DNA from: Siderastrea siderea
Lineage: Eukaryota; Cnidaria; Anthozoa; Scleractinia; Rhizangiidae
Assembly: GCA_964030785.1 (NCBI GenBank)
Contig: OZ034978.1
Span: 5,713,001 to 5,777,000, forward strand
DNA length: 64,000 nt
Reading direction: 5' to 3'
The position numbers and the translations under genes are program-made. Under the pieces are notes generated by a model that made no database searches, had not been told where the DNA came from, and saw only the letters and a list, made by a program, of their open reading frames with translations. Below, in pieces: positions 22,301 to 33,800 of the stretch (position 1 is the stretch's first letter; each line of letters starts with the position of its first letter).

Positions 22301-23463
22301 TGCCGCCACGTCATCTCTACCATCCTGTCCTGCCTTACCGTCATGCCTCCAAACTCCTTTTTCCTCTCTGTGCTGCCTGTGTGGAACAAGAGATGGTCAA
22401 ACGACCCTTAGACAGATGCGCAGAATGTGTGCACACCGACGAACAGCGAGCCTTGACGGGAACATGGTGTACCCCCGAATTATCTAAAGCGGTGGACTTG
22501 GGGTACGACATCCTGTACATCTATGAGGTCTGGCATTTTGACGAGACGTGTGAAGGACTCTTTAAGGACTACGTAAACACCTGGTTAAAAATTAAGCAAG
22601 AAGCCAGCGGGTGGCCATCCTGGGTTGATGACGACGAAACCAAACGTCAGCAATACCTTCGAGAGTACTTCGAGCATGAAGGCATCCAATTGGAGTACGA
22701 GAAAATCGAACACAACCCGGGGCTGCGTACCCTCGCTAAAATGATGCTCAATTCCATGTGGGGCAAGTTTGGACAACGACTCAACAAGACCCAAGTCCAA
22801 ACCTTTGACGACCCTCAAGCCTTCCACCGTTTTCTAGATACCAGTACGTTGGACGTGCGTCACGTCTCCGTCATCAATGACCACTTAGTGGAGGTACATT
22901 ACCAGTACCAAGACGAAGACATCCCCGTGTCACCAAACCTCAATATCTTCGTGGCATGTTTCACGACCTGTTGGGCCCGGCTCCGCCTGTATGCAGCCCT
23001 GGAACAGCTAGGGGAACGTGTCCTCTACTACGACACGGACTCCGTCATCTATTGGACAGACGAGAATCAATCCATCCCGGTCTTGGGTGATTACCTCGGC
23101 GAGTTTACGAGTGAATTGGACAAGGAGGATTACATCGTAGAATTTGTCTCAGGGGGTCCCAAGAACTATGGATACCAAACCCAGAAGGGCCACGTCGAGT
23201 GCAAGGTGCGAGGGTTCCGCCTTAACAGCGAAGGCAAAACCCAATTGAATTACAACATCATGCGTCAGAATGTCCTGGACGAAATCCAGAAGCCACTGAT
23301 GACCCCACGCCAAACCCAAGTGGTCAAATCATATCAAATTGTGCGCGATCCCCAACACTATCAACTGTACACCTTCCCAGAATACAAACAATACCAGTTA
23401 GTCTACGAGAAGAGAGTCGTGGATCCTATCACGTTTCAGACGTTTCCTTATGGATACCAGTGA
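19375..23463 (+). CDS. polB: Protein-primed family B DNA polymerase (Polinton PolB)
   Basis: A 1362-residue uninterrupted protein. N-terminal region: NKDDLCCARAL (247-257) and HYDV (347-350) resemble OTU-type protease motifs. A Cys/His-rich zone (about 364-485) and an NLS (KKRKRKRQRGPRAKRR, 495-510) follow. Exonuclease motifs: I FFDIEA (529-534), II HNLQGYD (588-594), III YCKSD (712-716). A nuclease-like insert VDGFD with EFHGCFWHGC (812-833) is characteristic of Polinton polymerases. Polymerase motif A is DVTSLYP (934-940), motif B is KMMLNSMWGK (1122-1131) and motif C is YYDTDS (1218-1223). Between A and B sits a Cys quartet C999/C1002/C1015/C1018, a probable zinc knuckle. It would replicate the element from its TIRs with a terminal protein primer. 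The TATA box is 41 bp upstream. Confidence 0.96.
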   Translation: MSSQEDDVAGPSGLAHHEVLAMLGLTDSDDDTNSCMGPLISTEDMPDSDELCEEALDRFERQRAFQTHLLQQTGGGLDANTEGVFDFELQPYVDRLSNRLGVRERHFNTRLRQRGNFIPNQSMTGALEEGLRRAVNQVLTTTTPPLHDQDRLYFTIASNRLHNNFQGWGLRAGEWRQGGDRVEALFQRLAQALNSNEQFEMDDSFQVSITQVHHAPQGTGKPRRTKPGHQPLRNLIPKKRSIIQIQNKDDLCCARALVTAKAKVDNHPKWDSIRHGRKIQKELALLLHHEANVPLGPCGYHALTQFSTTPSLTGYQILLVDADRSFHITTFGPLQDKQLILLHEKGHYDVITKLPGFFGSSYVCAHCWKPYEVEGKHRCNNKRHCRACCQKECPDFLEAYPRGQKATQRCQQCHRDFFGDTCFQMHLVKDHAGKPVTNLDSSVCFRRRRCAQCLLLLPAHHMDNHQCGYMDCPCCHEYVDGATHRCFIQIATQDKKRKRKRQRGPRAKRRVDATPEEEEEDSLPPLHVFFDIEAMQPQEQHIANLVVAETEDDDQPVCFHGNHCVRDFLEWLDTLTLHDTRQVNVLAHNLQGYDGYFIIHQYYGDNRIVEQLRNGCKLLQVQHDRIRFIDSLSFFQMPLSAFPKTFGLTELRKGYFPHKFNHPDHQNYVGPIPALDYYMPETMSPEGKQALETWHQDQRDKVFNFRKELVAYCKSDVRLLKEGCLTFKRLFETLTGFNPFDHITIASACNRDLRMNRMIPNSIASEPVRGWRNRINYSNVALEWLTWCAQEHSVQHARNAGEYCIPGTNFHVDGFDASTNTIYEFHGCFWHGCRRCFPIRHESHLRHYDRTMQDVYETTQQRTLQFREQGFTVVEMWECDWSRLKDTSLDIRTFLGTLDFTEPLNPRDAFCGGRTNAVKLYHHVTPHQQIHYIDVTSLYPWVNKTCVYPKGHPRFIFNPGDTDISFYFGLVKCQVLPPRHLYHPVLPYRHASKLLFPLCAACVEQEMVKRPLDRCAECVHTDEQRALTGTWCTPELSKAVDLGYDILYIYEVWHFDETCEGLFKDYVNTWLKIKQEASGWPSWVDDDETKRQQYLREYFEHEGIQLEYEKIEHNPGLRTLAKMMLNSMWGKFGQRLNKTQVQTFDDPQAFHRFLDTSTLDVRHVSVINDHLVEVHYQYQDEDIPVSPNLNIFVACFTTCWARLRLYAALEQLGERVLYYDTDSVIYWTDENQSIPVLGDYLGEFTSELDKEDYIVEFVSGGPKNYGYQTQKGHVECKVRGFRLNSEGKTQLNYNIMRQNVLDEIQKPLMTPRQTQVVKSYQIVRDPQHYQLYTFPEYKQYQLVYEKRVVDPITFQTFPYGYQ

Positions 23464-24234
23464 GACAGTCGTGGTGAGAGCCCATGAAGTCACCTTCACG
23501 TTCAATCGGGAACTAATAGGAATAGGACTCGTTTTTCGTCGTGGTGAGAGCTTCACCTCTAGCGACACCACATTGAATCGGACATCTGTAAGCCAAGCAG
23601 GGCCATGACGTCACCTCTAGCGACACCACATGGAACTCTCAACTCATCTTATCAATTGCAACACTCAACCCATATCAAAAGGAATACTCATATTATTAAA
23701 AGGAACTCAAAGGAATACTCATCATGGAACACTCATATTATTAAAAGGAACTCAAAGGAATACTCATCATGGAATACTCATATTATTTAAAGGAACACTC
23801 ATATTATCAAAAGGAACTCAAAGGAATACTCGTATTATTAAAAGGAACTCAAAGGAACACTCATATTATCAAAAGGAACTCAAAGGAATACTCATCATGG
23901 AATACTCATCATGGAACACTCATATTATTAAAAGGAACTCAAAGGAATACTCGTATTATTAAAAGGAATACTCATATTATTAAAAGGAACTCAAAGGAAT
24001 ACTCGTATTATTAAAAGGAATACTCATATTATTAAAAGGAACTCAAAGGAACACTCAAATATTATCAAAAGGAACTCATTAATAGGGATTTCCACTATTT
24101 CATCGAAAACCATATACTCTCCTTCCTTAAAACGTCAGCTGCTACCATTTCTGTTGGGGGTTGTGTTTACAACCTATCACCTTCAGGAGCATGCGTCATG
24201 CCAGGCTGATCATCAGAGAGAAGAAAGCCAAGCA
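23464..24234. repeat. Right arm: short tandem repeats
   Basis: 23464-23640 has two copies each of CGTGGTGAGAGC and CACCTCTAGCGACACCACAT. From about 23660 to 24075 a minisatellite mixes the units AGGAACTCAAAGGAA(T/C)ACTC, ATATTATTAAA and ATCATGGA. Reading frames over it are periodic and not genes. 24075-24234 shows nothing recognisable. Confidence 0.85.
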
Positions 24235-24637
24235 TGAGCAAGATGCTATTAAGAAGACATCGAATACGTCGCAAGCCACCCCTATTTGTTTTCTCTCACT
24301 TGTTGTGAAAAAAGTTGACAATAAAATTATTTTTTTTATTTTCTTGTTTTTTTAGACTCAAGGACCACCCTCGTTCCCCCAATTGGACTTTGGACTTTGA
24401 GCCCGCGTTTTCTCAGCGGGTTTACTTCCCCTTGAGCCCACGATCCCTTTTTCCTACTCGTCAGCGGTTTCCCATTCCAAATCACGTGACTTCCGGTTGC
24501 ATGAGCCCGCGATCCCTTTTTTCACCACTGGTCAGCGGTTTCCCCCTCTTAAAAACACGTGACTTCCGCTTCCGGTTATGACGTCATCCTTACATCAAAA
24601 CGAGGCAAAGCCCCCCATACGGGCTTACATTACTACT
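24235..24637 (-). repeat. Right terminal inverted repeat
   Basis: Reverse complement of 1571-1978, starting internally at TGAGCAAGAT and ending CATTACTACT. It keeps the TGACGTCA palindrome (24579-24586) and the ACGTGACTTCCGG elements. Single copy here, unlike the left end. Confidence 0.93.
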
Positions 24638-24643
24638 AACCTC
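24638..24643. repeat. Polinton target site duplication, right copy (AACCTC)
   Basis: Perfect match to 1565-1570. Beyond it, CTACAATTTGTAACTCCTTA continues the host sequence, matching the unoccupied paralogue at 39581-39600 (CCATAATTTG, then TAACTCCTTA). Confidence 0.95.
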
Positions 24644-25059
24644 CTACAATTTGTAACTCCTTAATGGCAATTAAGCAAACATTCATACATTCATCGAAAC
24701 ATGATTTGCAGCTGATTACAAAATATTTTTGTGAACACCATTCACGCCGTTGAAACGTTAGTCCTCTATTTTCTTCGAAATCGTTCGCCAAAAGCATTGC
24801 TTAATAATTATTACTTTCCAAAACGTTATCACAGGTGGTCATTGTTCGTATTTGAAGCGACTTTTTCGTATACTTAATTTATTGATTCATCAAAAAATCG
24901 CTACTTTAAGTACTTGTCGTATTTCAATTTGTTAGAAAGTGAAAAAGAATTCTTTAAAAACTTAATCTAAAATCAAAGAATTTGCCAAGCTAAATCCCGA
25001 TAGTGAAACTGACTACCAAATAAAAGTTACGCTAAGTATACTAACCTTAAGGTTTATGA

Positions 25060-25510
25060 AGTACCAACCTTGCTAGTGTGGCTATAACCATCCGAAGAAA
25101 AATGATACACCACTCACAATTACAGAACCTTTTATTTCTTCTGAACAGCTGAGTTTGACGTGAAAACATGTTTTAGACACGTTCTGATGAGATGAAAAAC
25201 ACGTTTTAGACACGTGTGTGATGTGTAAATATGGCAAGTACTCCTATTGGCTAGATCATTTCCGAATTGACCAGTAAAAAGCATCGTTTTGTTCTATGTT
25301 GCTTTGACAAGTTACAAGCTAAAACGAGTTTGAGGTTAACATGAGAATACTCAACTAAGACCCAAAATAAGACAGGTGTTCTGATTGGTTGCAGCAATTC
25401 TGAATTGGCCAATGAGGAGACAGCTATCGTTATGCCTGTTTTCATTGTTTTGATTGGTTTCGCATGTTTAAACGTGGTTAGGAGATGGTATTGTGCACGA
25501 TAGGCCAGCA
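25060..25510 (-). promoter_or_regulatory. Candidate 5' non-coding exon and promoter of CTHRC1-like copy A
   Basis: Conserved in all three units. A leftward GCAAG/GTTGGT donor at about 25070 ends a possible non-coding exon. Upstream are repeated CCAAT boxes (ATTGGCTAG, GATTGGTTGC, ATTGGCCAATG, GATTGGTTTC at about 25245-25465). If correct, the Polinton sits in the 5' intron of copy A. Inferred only from conservation and splice motifs. Confidence 0.4.
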
Positions 25511-28500
25511 GCAAAATTAGTTGATGGACAATTTGCGACAAAGGCTGCCACATTACGTTTTACTTTGCATGTGGATCTTTCTTTCTTTATCTTGTTTTTC
25601 TAGCTTTTAACATTTCACACTGAAACCGCTCCAAAGATGACTTAAACAGGCTATAATAAAACAGTGCCTACCAGGATAATCCTTAATTTCAAGATTATAA
25701 AAAAATTCAAAATTGTAAGACAAAATGACTGAAAGTAGGATATTCATTTGTTTGGATTTCTCAGTTTAACTTAATAACTTATCAGAAAACACTTTGTTAA
25801 AGGGCGACGACTTAACATAGCGTTATGTCATTTCAACAAAACCTGTATCAAAATTTGGGTGAGAGTCACACGCAACCGAAGGACTATCAAACAGTACGGA
25901 CTATATAGTAAACGTGTTGTTTTGAGTAAAAGTGAACGCACGACGTATCACTAGTTTTCTTTACAGTACTAACAATGAAGTATCCTTGTGTAAAGATTAC
26001 GTCAGTGAACAAACGTTTAAGCTTCAAGAGTAATTGTGATTGTACAAAATTGGGAGTCATTCATTTTAGATCCCTTTCGCACAAAACTATGCATATACAT
26101 CAAATGAATCATTAATCACGTTTTGAAAGAACTAAAAAGTTCAGTAAAAAGAAAATTATGTTACGAGAACACAAAAGGTTAAAATTATTCGTAAAAAATG
26201 GACTAATCCATGTAAAATAGTCTCTTGATTCATTGCAAAAATTCATCTATGAATTTCTAAATCATTGGATATTTAATAAGAAAGATGGTAAATTTTTACC
26301 ATACTCTTAAAAATAAGAGTATATTCACTTACTTTTGTGGTAACCCGTATCTTGAGTTGTCTGAATGTGGATAAATATCTAGATGATAGGAGAAAAACAA
26401 GAAAAGAAGTCTAAGGGTAAATTGAACAGCAAAACAAGAAAAAAAATTGCAGACAAGAAAGAAATTACAAGCTTACACAGTTGTTCTCTTCAATCCTTTC
26501 TTATCGATGTTTGGAAGAAATGTTATTTCCTAGTTAACCAAACACTATTTCGTGATTTGTTGAATTTGCTTCTCGTCAAAACAAGTTTGTGAAACAGCAT
26601 ACGTATTATTATTATTTTCATGATTCCAACAAGCAGTACTATTCGTTAGCACTGTTTGTTTAATGATCCTTGGCTCGTCCAATCGGATAGCGTCTTTCAT
26701 TCCTGTGTTGCTATCCTTTACATTCTGAATTGATGTGAGAACAATTTTGTTTCTTTATTTGTAAAGCAGTTTGGAATTCCGCCAAAAGGAACTAAACTTC
26801 GAAAATAAAATACCTGTAGAATGAGATTACAGTAATCTAATATATCGGTGTTTGCGTCTTTTCTGCATTGAAGTATCTCGACACTACAAGTGTATTATTT
26901 ATATAAGGGTACACCTTTCCCTTCTTCACCTCTAAGAAATCATACTCGAAGGCAATCTGTGTATCTCTTAAAATATTCTGTTATCTCCATTGTTACAGCA
27001 AAGTTTAGCGTTTTTTTGTGTTGCAAAAATTTGAAGACGCCAAAACAGTTGCTTGTTTACCAGTGGAGAGGAACAACAAATTTTCCAGATTCGTGGGTAT
27101 TTAGCTTCTCGGAAATTTGCCCCTTAAAAAGCAAAAAGACCTTTGAACAGTTGTCGCGAGAGTTTCCTGAGATGCATGTAAACCAGAACTTGTTTCTCAA
27201 CTCGCGTATTAATTCTAAAACACAATATGTTCCAACCATATTAAGTCTTATTTTGGCTCTTTCGTTGTACTTTTATCGATTTGATATGTTACAGACATGA
27301 GTGCAAAGACATGGTCGGATATTTTTCTCCTGGTTTTATTTCTTGCTCACGTCGATCGTAGTCAGCAACAGCGAACATTGCAAAATTCTGTGGCTAGGTC
27401 TGGGTGTCTATCAAATTCGAGAAAGGCAAAAAAACTACAGCTAAAGTCTGCGTCCTTACAAGTGAAAATCACGAGAATGCTTGTACTATTTTTGACTGTT
27501 GAAGCGAAAATTGTCCTCTATCGTGAATACTGTACATGTTGTATAAGAGCAACATGATTTTGTGTTTGCCTGACTGTAATTATTTGTTGGGTTTGTCAAA
27601 TTCACTGGCATTAAATTCTAAATAATTTTAGAGGTGAGTCGCTTTTGTTGCAGTAAAAGCTACGAATGACAGAAAGCAAAAGCGATCCTAGAAGAAGCCA
27701 ATTTTTTCCTTGATAGACACTGAGGAGTCTAGAATGTGGGATTTTGCTGCATTCAGTGCAGTCAGCTCTTGAAATAAAACGTGAACATTACGCGAACTTG
27801 TTTGTACATTTATGTTTGAGGGAACGTCAAATGCCTGACTCGATAGTTTCTTTCAAGGTCAGTTTGTCACGATCGAATGCATGCAGTCCTTATCAAAAGC
27901 TCTAAAAGAAGCGAAAAGCTTATCATTAATCTGCTGACATTTTTTTGGCGAGAAAACCATTGAATGCATACCAGTTGACATATAACCAAACATACGTAAC
28001 CAAAATCGTTTACCTGTAAGGTAATTCAGCACCAAGGGTGTCTGGCGAAAACAAGAAGCTGAAACGGTAAATGAAATGAGATTGTTAAAGTTGAAATGAA
28101 AACAGGTAGTTAACCAGGAAGTAATGACAATAAACAAAGTTGCTGTGTGCTTACATTATTAGCGTCTTCATGCAGTCTTTTCTTGCCAGTGTTGTAAAGT
28201 GTTTTTCTTCACTTTGTTTAGTTAGGTCTCGTCAGAACAAGTTCGATTAATCGCTGATTCGTTGCCTCAAATAGCGTTTTCCATACCAGTTTTTCTACCG
28301 TTTTCAGGATACTGAAAAAAACTGGTGTCTCACGCTTTTAATTTCTCTTTGTTTTTAAAACCGTTTGCAATAGCGACTCAACAAAGTTACTACAGACTGC
28401 GCAAAAATAAACTATTGTTGACTGAGGTTATAGCAGTCTAAACCCCAGACAAACGAACGCACGAGTCGAAAAGAGTTGAACAGGGCTTAGACTACATAAG

Positions 28501-31003
28501 ATTGTGTGAGGATTCAAGCGGCCATTCATTGTGATGAAAATTTGAGCAAATTCAAACCCTTCGATATAGACTTGCAGCGGCAGGTCCACTTTCCCTCTAG
28601 AGATACGAGCGATTAAGTCGGGCAAGTAATTTAGGGGCGATTTTGGTCGTGAAGGACGAAGAAACCGAGGCTAAAAAAACTAACATATGAAAATTTGTAA
28701 TTGGTAGGGACTTTCAGGCCAAAGAATAGTAAGACACTGAATTTAGTGAATTTGGAAAAACTGCCTTCGATCGACTCAGTAAAACGGTTCAAACTTACCT
28801 GACCTGACGTAACTGGTCAGTGCGAAAAGTTTGTGAGCTTTTCCTTTTTTCTGTTGTTACTTCTTGTTAGTGTGGACATAACAAAATTCTATGCTGGATC
28901 TGGTCGAAGGGTTGCTATTAAATTACTACACTTGGATTTTGTGTTTTAAAAAAGCGTAGGCATTTACAACACAGTTTTTACAAAATTGCTATATTCCACG
29001 GAACAAGAGATGCCTCATAATTCTCGGTTTTTTCTTGTTTTCACGCTAGCCAGATTGGTATGTAAACCTAGAGGTAATATTATCAGCGGTAATATTATTG
29101 CAGTTGCTACTCAGTAAATCAGTGGCACACAATTTGCTGCATTGGTTTGTTTTGCTTATATTAAACGTCTTTCAAAACCAAAAGTAAGAAGTTATTTTGT
29201 ATTATTTGTGCGGCAAAAAAAATGCTTCTAGCAGAATGTGAAATGAATCAAAACGGAAATTAAACTATCCCCGCCGTTGATGTTACAGAACTGGTGTAAA
29301 ATGGGCCGCACAATTTATTAATGCGTGAGTGAATTAAATTTTATCGATTAACGAAAAGTTGTTCTAAGAAATAGCTTTTGTCTACGAATTCACATAATCT
29401 AATACACGTGGACAACCTTAGCGAGAAAAAAAGACTGTTAAATGCGTGTGCGTGTCACACTGAATCTTAGTGAACATATTTATTCTTTACCTTTCAAGTA
29501 ATTCAGCGTCTGCATGCTTGTCTGAGAGAAAACGAAATCTAAACGAAGAAAGAGAAAGAGTTGTAATTGTTAGATGTAAAACAATATATAACAACTAAAT
29601 AATCCGAAAATTAAACAAGGAAAAGGAACAGGACGTTTTAAAGCTAATGGCTTCATTTATTCGGGTGTAGTAGTGATTAAGAAAAAACGTCGCTTCAACC
29701 TTTAAATTTAGTTTACTGGAAATCTCAACGCCTGTTGTATTCCGAAGAAACAATACGCCAAAGTAATCAGCAGCAATTCTGTAGTACAGTAGTCTACGAC
29801 CACCCGAAGGCCGAAAGAGATTGCCGAAGCTCACCCAGTGTCGTTTTGGTTACAATAAAGGCCAGCTAAAATTTTTTGTAAGGCAACTGAGAAGCTTGTA
29901 ACTTCGGGGAATAAGATTGCGTTTACGTAAATTTGGTGCCAATATTTAAATATTCAGCTTAAGCATCAAACGGAACAATTCGCGTTGGTTACATGAATAT
30001 TGATAAAAGGCCCTCAAACATCGTTCTAAATCTTTTGTTGCAATCTGAGTTTTGTCTATCCCTTATAAAAACAAAATTGTTTCATCCCCCCCCCCCCCCC
30101 CATATTTCCATGCAATCGTCACTTGTTGTAGCACAGAAATAACTCAAGCCTTTTCTGTTTTGTTTTCTTTGCGTATAATAAGGCTATCATAAGATGAAGT
30201 TTGTGAAAAAGCAAATAATGATTTAAAAATTCGCATCGATTATTTTATTCTAACAAGCCATGTCATTAGCTAGCCAGAACGGTTTCAGTAGTCGCTCATT
30301 CCTTCAGCAGAATGACCTCTTCTATTTCTAATTTCGGACGGTTGTTACGTCTTGTCAGATCAAGTTTGTAAAAAAACAAGAACTTTAAATTTGTCGCTGC
30401 TCAATTCCATTCTAACGAGCGCTGTTATTGGCTACAGTAAGTTGAACGATTCTGTCCAATGGAATGACCTCTTCTGTTTCTGATTACGTACGGTTATCAC
30501 GTTTTGTTTTGTCTTGTTTTCGTTTTTGTAAAAATTAGATATAATTCCTAGAAAACCAAAGCGATTGAGAGATGACTAAATTATTTCCCAAAACTTGAAT
30601 CAAAATATTTGGGTTCGGGGCACGTTATGAACTAGGTTTGATATCTCGTTGAAAAAACGATGGTGATCTCTGTATTCTTTACAACAGAAAAATTTGAGCA
30701 AAATGTCAAAATTTTAACATGAAGTAACTGCATGAGCTTTGGTCTTTCAGTTTTTTCCTTGTGAATCTCGACGTCTCCCTCGAAGAGATGTGGAATTTCG
30801 CGAGTAGTCTCGAATGACACGTCAGACACGAACACTACTTCACTGTTTACAATGCGAGTCATTCTGTTGAGTCACGTAGTGAACTCAGTTTTGTCTGAAA
30901 TTTGAATACACTCGCTAAATTAGGCCCGGGTCGCAACAATTTGGACAGAAATTGACTTCCAAAGTTGCCCTTGTCATTTTCTGCGCTAATATTTGCAAGA
31001 CAA

Positions 31004-31610
31004 TGGGCACAGTCTTCTCCCCAGCTTTCAGGGTAACATGTAAGTCAGTTTTCCAGACTGGTAAAGCAGCTCTGTTGAAAATCCTTCTCTACCTTGGAGT
31101 GGAAGTATCGTCAAGAGACCCGGAATATTGTTCACGGCACTAGCTTCACACACGTCTCGAAAACGCTTCAAAACGCTGGACGTTTGCGATTGTTATTGTT
31201 TCAAATAACATATTAAAGTACAGATACACGTTGACACGAAATGCAATAACGTACGGAGAAACGCCGAGAAGATAGGAGTTCAGCATCTTTCGAAGGCACA
31301 AATGAAAACCTTTAAGGAGAAGATGAGCTTACTACTAACAGCACCTTACGAACATACCGACGTACGGACAAACGTCGAAGATATAATGCGAATACCTTAC
31401 GAACGTGCTAACGTACGTAGAAACGTGGAAGAGATCTGACTAACATCTTAGGAGTGTAGAAACGCAAGGGGCATATAAGACTTTTGCTATTACCAAATCT
31501 GTTGGGTATTTCTAAATTTGGCTTTACTATCTGATTTCAACCGGTAACAAATGGTGCTACAAGCGGAAATTTTACCGGTTACCGCCTGATAAGGAGAACA
31601 CTGCTGGTTG
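31004..31610 (-). repeat. Dispersed repeat element, copy 1
   Basis: An insertion relative to unit 2, where the flanks are joined at about 45939. It contains ACGAACGTGCTAACGTACG-type units of about 60 bp in series and ends with an ACCGGTAA-rich block (31540-31590). The reverse complement recurs at 36035-36855. Unclassified. Confidence 0.6.
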
Positions 31611-33307
31611 GGGTTGCTTTGTTAAATGTTTAGAATTCATTGAACCGAAAAACTGTATGAAAGCAATACGCAGTAGTACCCCTGCCTTCTACGAATTTAA
31701 GGCAGTAAAACTCAAAGGTTAGCATTTGCATCACTGAGGTGGTGATCGTTGGATTGTAGAGTGCAGAAAACACTCATCTTATTACTCCAGGTCACTCCAG
31801 AAAAAATGGGGTGTTCAGTACAAACCTGGTGAATTCCCTCCTCGATTGAAATGCCCACGTGGGAACTTTCCAGGCAAGAATATTGAAATACTCGCCACCA
31901 GATTAAAAATCGCGTTACTCTCATTAGTATGCATTTTTTAGAACAGAGCTTGCTTGATGAGATTTCTAAAATTTGCATATCGTGGATTTGTAAGGCGCGC
32001 TATTGTCAGATGGTATACTTTGAAAATATGAATAAAATAGCACGAGCTTAAAATGCTAATTTAGTATTTTGAAGGACAGCACAATGGTCAATCAGAGGGG
32101 CATTGTTATCTGGCGTCAACCATACGCTGAAATGTGAACAAGCGTATTGTCTTGCCCAAGGGCAGGACTACGGCTCCTTTGAAGTTTCGCTTGTTTTGAC
32201 ACAAAAATATCCTTGTGACGAAAGGAGGTCGCACATGTCTGCCAAGATTCTGTCGAAAATCGAGGCACGTGGACATGCAGCGCTGACCAATTATCTTAGT
32301 TTGTTTGTTTCGTCAAGTTGTTCGTCCAAGAAACTTCAGTTGGACTTGTATTTGCTAACTTTGTCACTTAACTAAATTAAATCCGACAGAAATGTGCAAA
32401 ATTGTCCCAAGTGGGAAAACAACCTAGTCACAGGCTTATTTTGAAGCGATTCGACAGCGTTTTTTGCGGCGATTTAGCGTGCGAGTTCAATTAAATCACC
32501 TGGGTATAATCAAGGAAGTTGTTTAAGAACTAACAACTTCGTTCCCAGGGTCCCATCTTTTCCTCCTTTTGTCCTCTCGAAGGAGGAGAAGAGGGGACCC
32601 TGGCAAGGAGGGTCTCAGAGTAATTGATTTTTGAGTTATGTTGGTTCTACCCTGCTGACAAAACTATCTAGCATAACTGCTTAATTTTCCTATTTTTCGT
32701 ATCCTTTCTTCCTCTCCTCTATAAATTTTGTATTTAGTGTTCCGTAATTCCTGTAATTCGTGCCTGTAATTCTTAAAAGCTGCCAATTAATGTATTCGGT
32801 TATTTATTCTTATTTAATTTATTTTTATCAACCATTGACGGACTGCTGTACCTTTGTAGCTCTGCCCGCCTTGATTAGCTTCTGCTATTTGCTGGCGGAA
32901 ATGTTTAATAATTTATAATTCATGTATGTTTGTGAATTTGTGAATAAAGTAAGTTTATTTATTTTGAATTTTTTTTTATCCAGCACACTCACCAGTAGTA
33001 CGGCAGTAGTATTACAAGTAGTAGACTACTACAGTGGCATTATTGCACAGAATACACGTTATTTAAACTTGAGATGTATATTGTTAGCCATTTGATTTCT
33101 CCGCTATACGAGCATTTGCGTCTTATAAATACTAGTTGTTATCACAGTTTGTGGTATTGTAGTTATTGTCTGATGGAAAGGATGTTAATTTTTTTGCAGT
33201 ATGCAGCTAGCAATGGATGTTCAGAAACCAGATGAGTCTGGAAGACTTAATGGGGAGGCCATTTACATCGGTATAGCTACTCTTCCATGTCTTATTTATT
33301 TTCATTC

Positions 33308-33332
33308 TTTCGTTCGTTCGTTCGTTCGTTCA
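33308..33332. repeat. (TTCG)n microsatellite
   Basis: About six CGTT/TTCG units, also present at 47818-47848 in unit 2 with different length. Confidence 0.8.
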
Positions 33333-33544
33333 CTCCGTAAGGTAGTCAGGGAGCCAGCTTGTTTCTTTTTTATTCTACATTCATGCAGTATTCAAGTGTA
33401 AATAGCTAAATATTATCATTTATATTTCTAATGCAAACACAGAAGGAACCTTTATCGTGGAGAGAGTGGTCGATATAGCAGATGCAGCAGTGAAACACAT
33501 GCAACATGTTGTTGAATCTTCTGACATGGATGAAGCAGGTACAG

Positions 33545-33800
33545 CCTAAAGTGTGACCATTCAAATGAAAGTTACTGAGCAGTACTTTCCTGTGACGCTG
33601 TTTATTATGCTGTACAAGGTGGCTCTAACTTTTGAGTCTGTGGGTGAAATCCTGAAGTGTGACCATTCAAATGAAAGCTACCGGGCAATACTTTCCTGTG
33701 GTGCTGTTTATTATCCTGGATAAGGTGGTGCTAACTTTTAAGTATGTGGATGAAATCCTAAAGTGTGACCATTCAAATGAAAGCTTTTGAACAGTGCCAA
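33545..33800. repeat. ~106-bp tandem repeat, about 2.4 copies
   Basis: CCTAAAGTGTGACCATTCAA recurs at 33545, 33651 (CCTGAAG) and 33757. The same repeat has four copies in unit 2 (48823-49190). It lies at the breakpoint of the exon deletion in RAD51C-like copy 1. Confidence 0.85.

Larger units (their letters stand above)
1571..24637 (+). mobile_element. Complete Polinton/Maverick (adintovirus-like) element
   Basis: A 23,067-bp element bounded by inverted repeats (AGTAGTAATGTAAG at the left, its complement at the right) and a perfect AACCTC duplication. It encodes the diagnostic Polinton set: protein-primed family B DNA polymerase, retrovirus-type integrase with chromodomain, double-jelly-roll capsid protein, adenain-like protease and packaging ATPase, plus a parvovirus-type PLA2 and many small basic proteins. 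No large gene shows a frameshift or internal stop, and the TIRs differ by only some 15-20 positions by eye, so the insertion looks fairly recent. Gene density and higher G+C contrast sharply with the AT-rich host flanks. It could be an active transposon or an integrated virus; sequence alone does not separate the two. Confidence 0.97.
24644..33199. other. Host non-coding DNA, duplication unit 1
   Basis: AT-rich. Collinear with 39581-47707 (unit 2) and, up to the window edge, with 59570-64000 (unit 3), with substitutions and small indels. No exon of a known protein seen. A poly-C run lies near 30088-30101. A palindromic GACCCTGG-type short repeat (32538-32605) also occurs at 47008-47074. Small frames in it are not conserved as proteins between units. 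Confidence 0.7.

Noticed and set aside
19375..23463. Linear plasmid or phage-type polymerase and thus a bacterial contig
   Set aside because: Flanking introns, splice sites, LINE and CTHRC1/RAD51C exons show a eukaryotic host; gene set and 6-bp duplication are Polinton-specific.
23605..24014. Frames of 60-110 codons in the right-arm repeats
   Set aside because: Periodic peptides from a minisatellite in several overlapping frames.
23464..24075. CRISPR array
   Set aside because: Short units are contiguous and mosaic without unique spacers of constant length, and the host is an animal.
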